NCBI GenBank assembly: GCA_000695325.1
Contig: AVPN01000107.1
Coordinates: forward strand, 55,471 to 94,327
From: Pleurobrachia bachei
Lineage: Eukaryota > Ctenophora > Tentaculata > Cydippida > Pleurobrachiidae
Reading direction: 5' to 3'
DNA length: 38,857 nt
This document shows, one piece after another, positions 36,601 through 38,857 of the stretch. The number at the start of each line of letters is the position of its first letter. Position 1 is the stretch's first letter. The notes below the pieces were generated by a model. That model worked only from the letters and a program-made list of their open reading frames with translations, was not told the origin of the DNA and searched no databases. The translations under genes were made by a program, and so were the position numbers.

Positions 36601-37277
36601 ACACCCTGAGGGGAGGAAGAGAGGTGAAGGAGTGCTGGGGGACACCCTGAGGGGAGGAAGAGAGGTGAAGGAGTGCTGGGGGACACCCTGAGGGGAGGAA
36701 GAGAGGTGAAGGAGTGCTGGGGACACCCTGAAGAAGAGTGGGTTAGCCGTTAGCGTATGTAACACGTTATTCCTCCGGAGTCCCCGGAGTTTGGGGTTCA
36801 ATTTGTTCCCTAGCTAAAGAGACAAGTAAGAAACTACCAAGGTCCAAGGGCCAGTAGATTATGGGGGTCCCAACTCCCAGTCGATATTTTAAACTTTCTT
36901 ACCCCTCGAGTGTGAAGATTAAGTCGGTTTGAGGAGAGAGACAGGATACCAGCATCTATCGGGTGTAGTTCTCTCACTTCGCTATTTGCATAGAACTTGG
37001 TGTAGGGCTGCAACCCACACGAGTAGTAACTCGTTACACTTCCTTTCTGTCCTCCCACCCATATTAACTCCTGCATGGAAACTGTTTTTAGTACACAATG
37101 TTGTAAAGTTTACAGTGATGGTGATGCAACCAAGACCAGTCGATTGACCTTTTTAAACTTTAAAATTTTAGGATTCACTTATTTATTGACCTGTTTACTG
37201 TCGAATGCAACAAAGCTAACACTTCCTTGAGTCTCGACAACCTCTGTACGGCTGAATTCAAAGAGCCGATCCGTCAT
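24606..37277 (-). CDS. PAN2: PAN2, PAN2-PAN3 deadenylase subunit, with degenerate exonuclease motifs
   Basis: Trims poly(A) tails with PAN3 in the cytoplasm. Single-copy exons: 37277-37199, 37081-36903, 35744-35424, 35314-35165, 34952-34805, 34591-34476, 34350-34204, 34148-34017, 30935-30810, 30700-30554, 30462-30271, 30143-30027, 29727-29601, 29452-29304, 29176-29038, 28856-28735, 25902-25768, 25494-25312, 25124-24959, 24781-24606. They total 3,051 nt, 1,016 aa, all phases agreeing. Seen: N-terminal WD40 region (ELIWVGG, YLGGHTN, LVYDLRMMRS), linker (PLLSDWP, YSPNPNN), ubiquitin-hydrolase-like fold (LLYYIEPIALAL, WCNRCRQF, EWYLFNG), exonuclease domain (VMVRGQGTNEGVPF, GVILVGHN, ASLQLYEKFLEL). 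The Asp/Glu of LDAEF, the Asp of KDF and the Asp of EDA found in human PAN2 are absent here. Exons 3-8 and 13-17 are duplicated. Identity is certain; activity is doubtful. Confidence 0.95.
25545..29727. repeat. PAN2 exons 13-17 in up to three tandem copies
   Basis: Exon 15 lies at 26529-26667, 27895-28033 and 29038-29176; exon 16 at 26226-26347, 27592-27713 and 28735-28856; exon 17 at 25768-25902 and 27134-27268. Exon 14 is complete at 28161-28309 and 29304-29452 but cut off at about 26795-26912, where it abuts the next unit (junction near TTTTTTGGAGTATG). Exon 13 is complete at 29601-29727 and runs into the N gap at 28458-28569. The copies are nearly identical. Exons 13-16 together are 537 nt, so a repeated block would stay in frame. 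Confidence 0.92.
28570..28602. other. Assembly gap (33 N)
   Basis: A run of N lies exactly between two copies of the PAN2 exon 13-17 duplication. It interrupts exon 13 on one side and resumes within the intron upstream of exon 17 on the other. This is direct evidence that the assembly was joined here. Confidence 1.
29946..30013. mobile_element. 68-bp MITE with 22-bp perfect inverted ends
   Basis: CAGTCGGACCCCGATTTAAC plus GG at the left is exactly mirrored at the right (CCGTTAAATCGGGGTCCGAC plus TG); only about 24 bp lie between. It sits in a PAN2 intron 13 bp from exon 12 (30027-30143). The ends match the 95-bp element at 20341-20435. Confidence 0.85.
30481..30518. repeat. Perfect 14-bp-arm hairpin
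   Basis: GTTTTATGAAGGAG (30481-30494) and CTCCTTCATAAAAC (30505-30518) are exact reverse complements around a 10-bp loop, in the PAN2 intron between exons 10 and 11. Confidence 0.85.
31694..31796 (-). mobile_element. TCAGGAACCGAC-family MITE, present in copy 1 only
   Basis: Terminal TCAGGAACCGAC and GTCGGTTCCTGA are perfect inverted repeats; the body (TAGGTCACGTGACTGGTTAT) matches the other family members in reverse orientation. The matching place in copy 2 (about 34600-34680) lacks it, so it marks an insertion after the copies or haplotypes split. Confidence 0.82.
32834..33906 (-). repeat. 41-bp minisatellite, 26 units, each with a 3' splice site (PAN2 copy 1)
   Basis: Exactly 26 units of 41 bp (32834 to 33900) plus a 7-bp remnant. 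On the gene strand each unit reads TCTCTTCCTCCCCTCAG then GGTGTCCCCCAGCACTCC, that is, a pyrimidine tract, a CAG and the first codons of exon 3. All three frames stay open, which creates artificial long ORFs of repeated Ser/Pro/Leu text; these are not separate genes. Use of an upstream acceptor keeps frame only in steps of three units (41 aa). Confidence 0.95.
35721..36735 (-). repeat. 41-bp minisatellite, 24 full units plus a partial one, each with a 3' splice site (PAN2 copy 2)
   Basis: Same unit as the 32834-33906 array, directly after exon 2 of PAN2 on the gene strand. A few units carry single-base changes near the exon 3 end (35721-35880), while the rest are identical, which suggests recent expansion. 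The last partial unit joins unique intron at about 36731. Confidence 0.95.
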
Positions 37278-37668
37278 TTCATCATCATGTCCGCCTCTCT
37301 CCAATGTTAAATATCGCCGTGTGTGACCCTTACTATACAAATTAGGAGCCGTTAGGAGTATTATAGGGAGGTCTAGGGAATAGGGTCTAACAAGATAGAT
37401 AGGGTCTAATAAATTAGTAGGGAGTATTTATTATAGGGATTAGGGAGGTCTAACAAGATAGGAAAACAATGGTGGTAGTCAGAAATATGGTAAACTTTGA
37501 ACAATTGTCCAGCAATTTCAGAGAGTCAAAGAAAAAAAGATTAATAAACATTCAATGGAATCATACACGTACACACACACGTACACAAAACATTCAAAAT
37601 AATAAATTGTCTCAGAACACGTTTCAAAGTCTTAATAATAATCACAGAAACTCCACTCCCCCTTTTTC
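37278..37668. other. Gap between AP-3 mu stop and PAN2 start
   Basis: About 390 bp with repeated short TAGGGAGTATTTATTA / TAGGTCTAACAAGATAG motifs at 37350-37465 and a CACACGTACAC stretch near 37570. It should contain the PAN2 promoter and the AP3M 3' UTR, but I see no definite motif. Confidence 0.5.
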
Positions 37669-38392
37669 TTATGTTCGAACTTGGAAATTCCCCGCTTTTG
37701 TGATATATTTTACTCCCTTGAAAGGCTTATAATTCTCGTTGAACATATCCAGCCGGTTGACTTTGAGCCCGCTGACTGCCAGCTGGCTTATCTTAAAATC
37801 GACATGTATTGTCGGATGGGCTGCTTTGCACGTCGCACCAGTCGCAATTGTACACTGAGAGGGAGGAAATAATTTAATTGGAAATGACAAACACTGGGAA
37901 ACACTGGGAGGGATTTTATTAGTTTTATTGGATATGAAAATCATAACAATCCGGCTGGATCAGGGAACCTGACTGAAAGAAGAATATTTTTCTTAACAGA
38001 TATAAAAATGCTGCTTCCAAAAAACTTACTGTGCCTCGCATGGTAGGAATTTTCAGTGGCTGAATCTTCCCAATATCCCATTTCAGCTGTTTTGAAGTTG
38101 GATCAAAGGTATAAGTTCCAACTGATGTGGTCATGGAGCATCCTGTCACCTCCTTCGGTAGGGGAACTGATATAATCACGTTATCCACCTGTGGGAGGAT
38201 TTGTGTTGCTAGGAAACCGTTACTATGGTAACCAATGTAGTAACCATGGTAACCAATGTAACTACTGTTACTGCATGAAAACGTACCGTTTTCCCTAGTG
38301 TTTGTTTTGGTCCCACGGTAATATCAACCTTTCCAATCTGACCGTCGTTGAAGTTGATCATGGCCCGCACATACACCGGGATAGCAACCTGA
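37669..38392 (-). CDS. AP3M: AP-3 complex mu subunit, C-terminal exons (5' end outside window)
   Basis: Medium chain of the AP-3 adaptor, which sorts cargo to lysosomes and related organelles. Exons 38392-38287, 38188-38030 and 37854-37669 (stop TAA) have GT-AG borders and agreeing phases and encode the end of the mu-homology domain. Matches to vertebrate AP3M1 by eye: VDITVGPKQTLGKT, VDNVIISVPLPK, YTFDPTSKQLKWDIGKI, then ISQLAVSGLKVNRLDM and YKPFKGVKYITKAGNFQVRT, which is the true C-terminus of the family. AP-3 is favoured over AP-1/2/4 mu by the ISGLKVNRLDM and KGVKYVTKAG tail. The region 38393-38857 should be intron; no further exon is seen. Confidence 0.94.
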
Positions 38393-38779
38393 CTGTGATA
38401 TATTATATTTGAGAATTATAAACAAGATTAATTGCATTATGTTCTAACATAATGCTGAATTTCCCTGCCCTTTGAAGCCGAGAAGAAAGGAAATTATGTC
38501 TACATTAGCTGTACCAGCAAGCGGGACACGATACCCCGATGATTTATATATCCAACAAACAGTGTAGAACAAATCCTTGTGTTTTAGTAACACTAAATTG
38601 CGCGTCACACAGCCACATTGCGCGCCACACATTTTCTGAAAACGTGCCATTGCCGTGTTTGATGAAGGAGCAGGTCATTACTGTGTGCGTGGCTGTACCG
38701 TTGCCCCTAGCAATAGTGTGACATAAAATGTCCCTCTACCGATTAGTTAGTACACCAAAATGTCGTTTTCGAATCCTAA

Positions 38780-38848
38780 CCCTGCTATGCCTTTTTGCAA
38801 AGCAAAAAGGCATCCGGGTGGATGCCTTCGGCATCCACCCGGGCAGGG
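38780..38848. repeat. Three-stem palindrome at the window end
   Basis: An outer stem CCCTGC (38780-38785) / GCAGGG (38843-38848) encloses two adjacent perfect hairpins: ATGCCTTTTTGC / GCAAAAAGGCAT with an AAA loop (38787-38813), and CCGGGTGGATGCC / GGCATCCACCCGG with a TTC loop (38814-38842). Almost every base is paired. The sequence lies in what should be an AP-3 mu intron. Function unknown. Confidence 0.88.
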
Positions 38849-38857
38849 AAAAAATGA

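Larger units (their letters stand above)
31008..36733. repeat. Tandem duplication of PAN2 exons 3-8
   Basis: Copy 1 (about 31008-33906) carries exons 32857-32537, 32427-32278, 32091-31944, 31671-31556, 31453-31307 and 31251-31120. Copy 2 (about 33907-36733) carries the same six exons with the same lengths. Exons are almost unchanged while introns differ by many substitutions and indels, and copy 1 has an extra MITE at 31694-31796. The six exons total 1,014 nt, so the block is frame-neutral. Each copy ends in a 41-bp minisatellite. Confidence 0.92.

Noticed and set aside
32528-36801. Several 330-425 codon Ser/Pro/Leu-rich open frames in all three minus-strand frames
   Set aside because: They arise from the stop-free 41-bp minisatellite; its period is not a multiple of 3, so each frame repeats the same 41-residue text. 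Only exon 3 of PAN2 at the end of each array is real coding sequence.
38780-38857. Bacterial-type terminator or contamination
   Set aside because: The hairpins lie in continuous sequence just beyond spliced AP-3 mu exons, and no bacterial gene is near.

Overview
The window looks like nuclear DNA from an early-branching animal. Genes are compact, many introns are 50-350 bp, there is a true Notch receptor gene, and microsatellites and tiny hairpin elements are frequent. A demosponge such as Amphimedon is my best guess, from gene style only; no search was run. I saw no bacterial operons, tRNA or rRNA genes, CRISPR arrays or virus-like elements.

Layout: (1) 225-10412, + strand: the 3' part of Notch, from EGF repeats through three LNRs, HD, one membrane helix, RAM, ankyrin repeats and a PEST-like tail. 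One long intron carries a foldback repeat, and the last exon is preceded by a 56-bp repeat array and then duplicated. (2) 12.3-15.7 kb: intergenic DNA with palindromes and a 1,009-bp tandem duplication. (3) 15662-19526, - strand: a Lys/Arg-rich, probably nuclear protein that I cannot name. (4) 19904-23751, - strand: a SLC35A-type nucleotide-sugar transporter with its middle exons tandemly duplicated. (5) 24606-37277, - strand: PAN2, the deadenylase scaffold, in 20 exons. Exons 3-8 occur twice and exons 13-17 occur up to three times, with an N gap between copies. (6) 37669-38392, - strand: the 3' end of the AP-3 mu subunit gene. The genes are unrelated housekeeping and signalling genes and do not form a pathway.

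Main observations. First, 50 bp at 20629-20678 are the exact base-by-base complement, not the reverse complement, of the matching 50 bp in the sister copy (22153-22202). The block removes the end of an exon and its splice donor. No usual DNA process makes this, so it needs checking against reads. Second, three acceptors (Notch last exon, PAN2 exon 3, PAN2 exon 16) sit in tandem repeats whose every unit contains a complete polypyrimidine tract plus CAG, giving 2 to about 26 competing 3' splice sites. Third, the PAN2 exonuclease domain lacks all four DEDD catalytic residues. Fourth, a small transposable element flanked by an 11-bp direct repeat sits exactly on a splice donor of the transporter gene. 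Fifth, there are five local tandem duplications, most likely unmerged haplotypes in the assembly. In single-copy form PAN2 sums to 1,016 aa and the transporter to 307 aa, with all exon phases agreeing.
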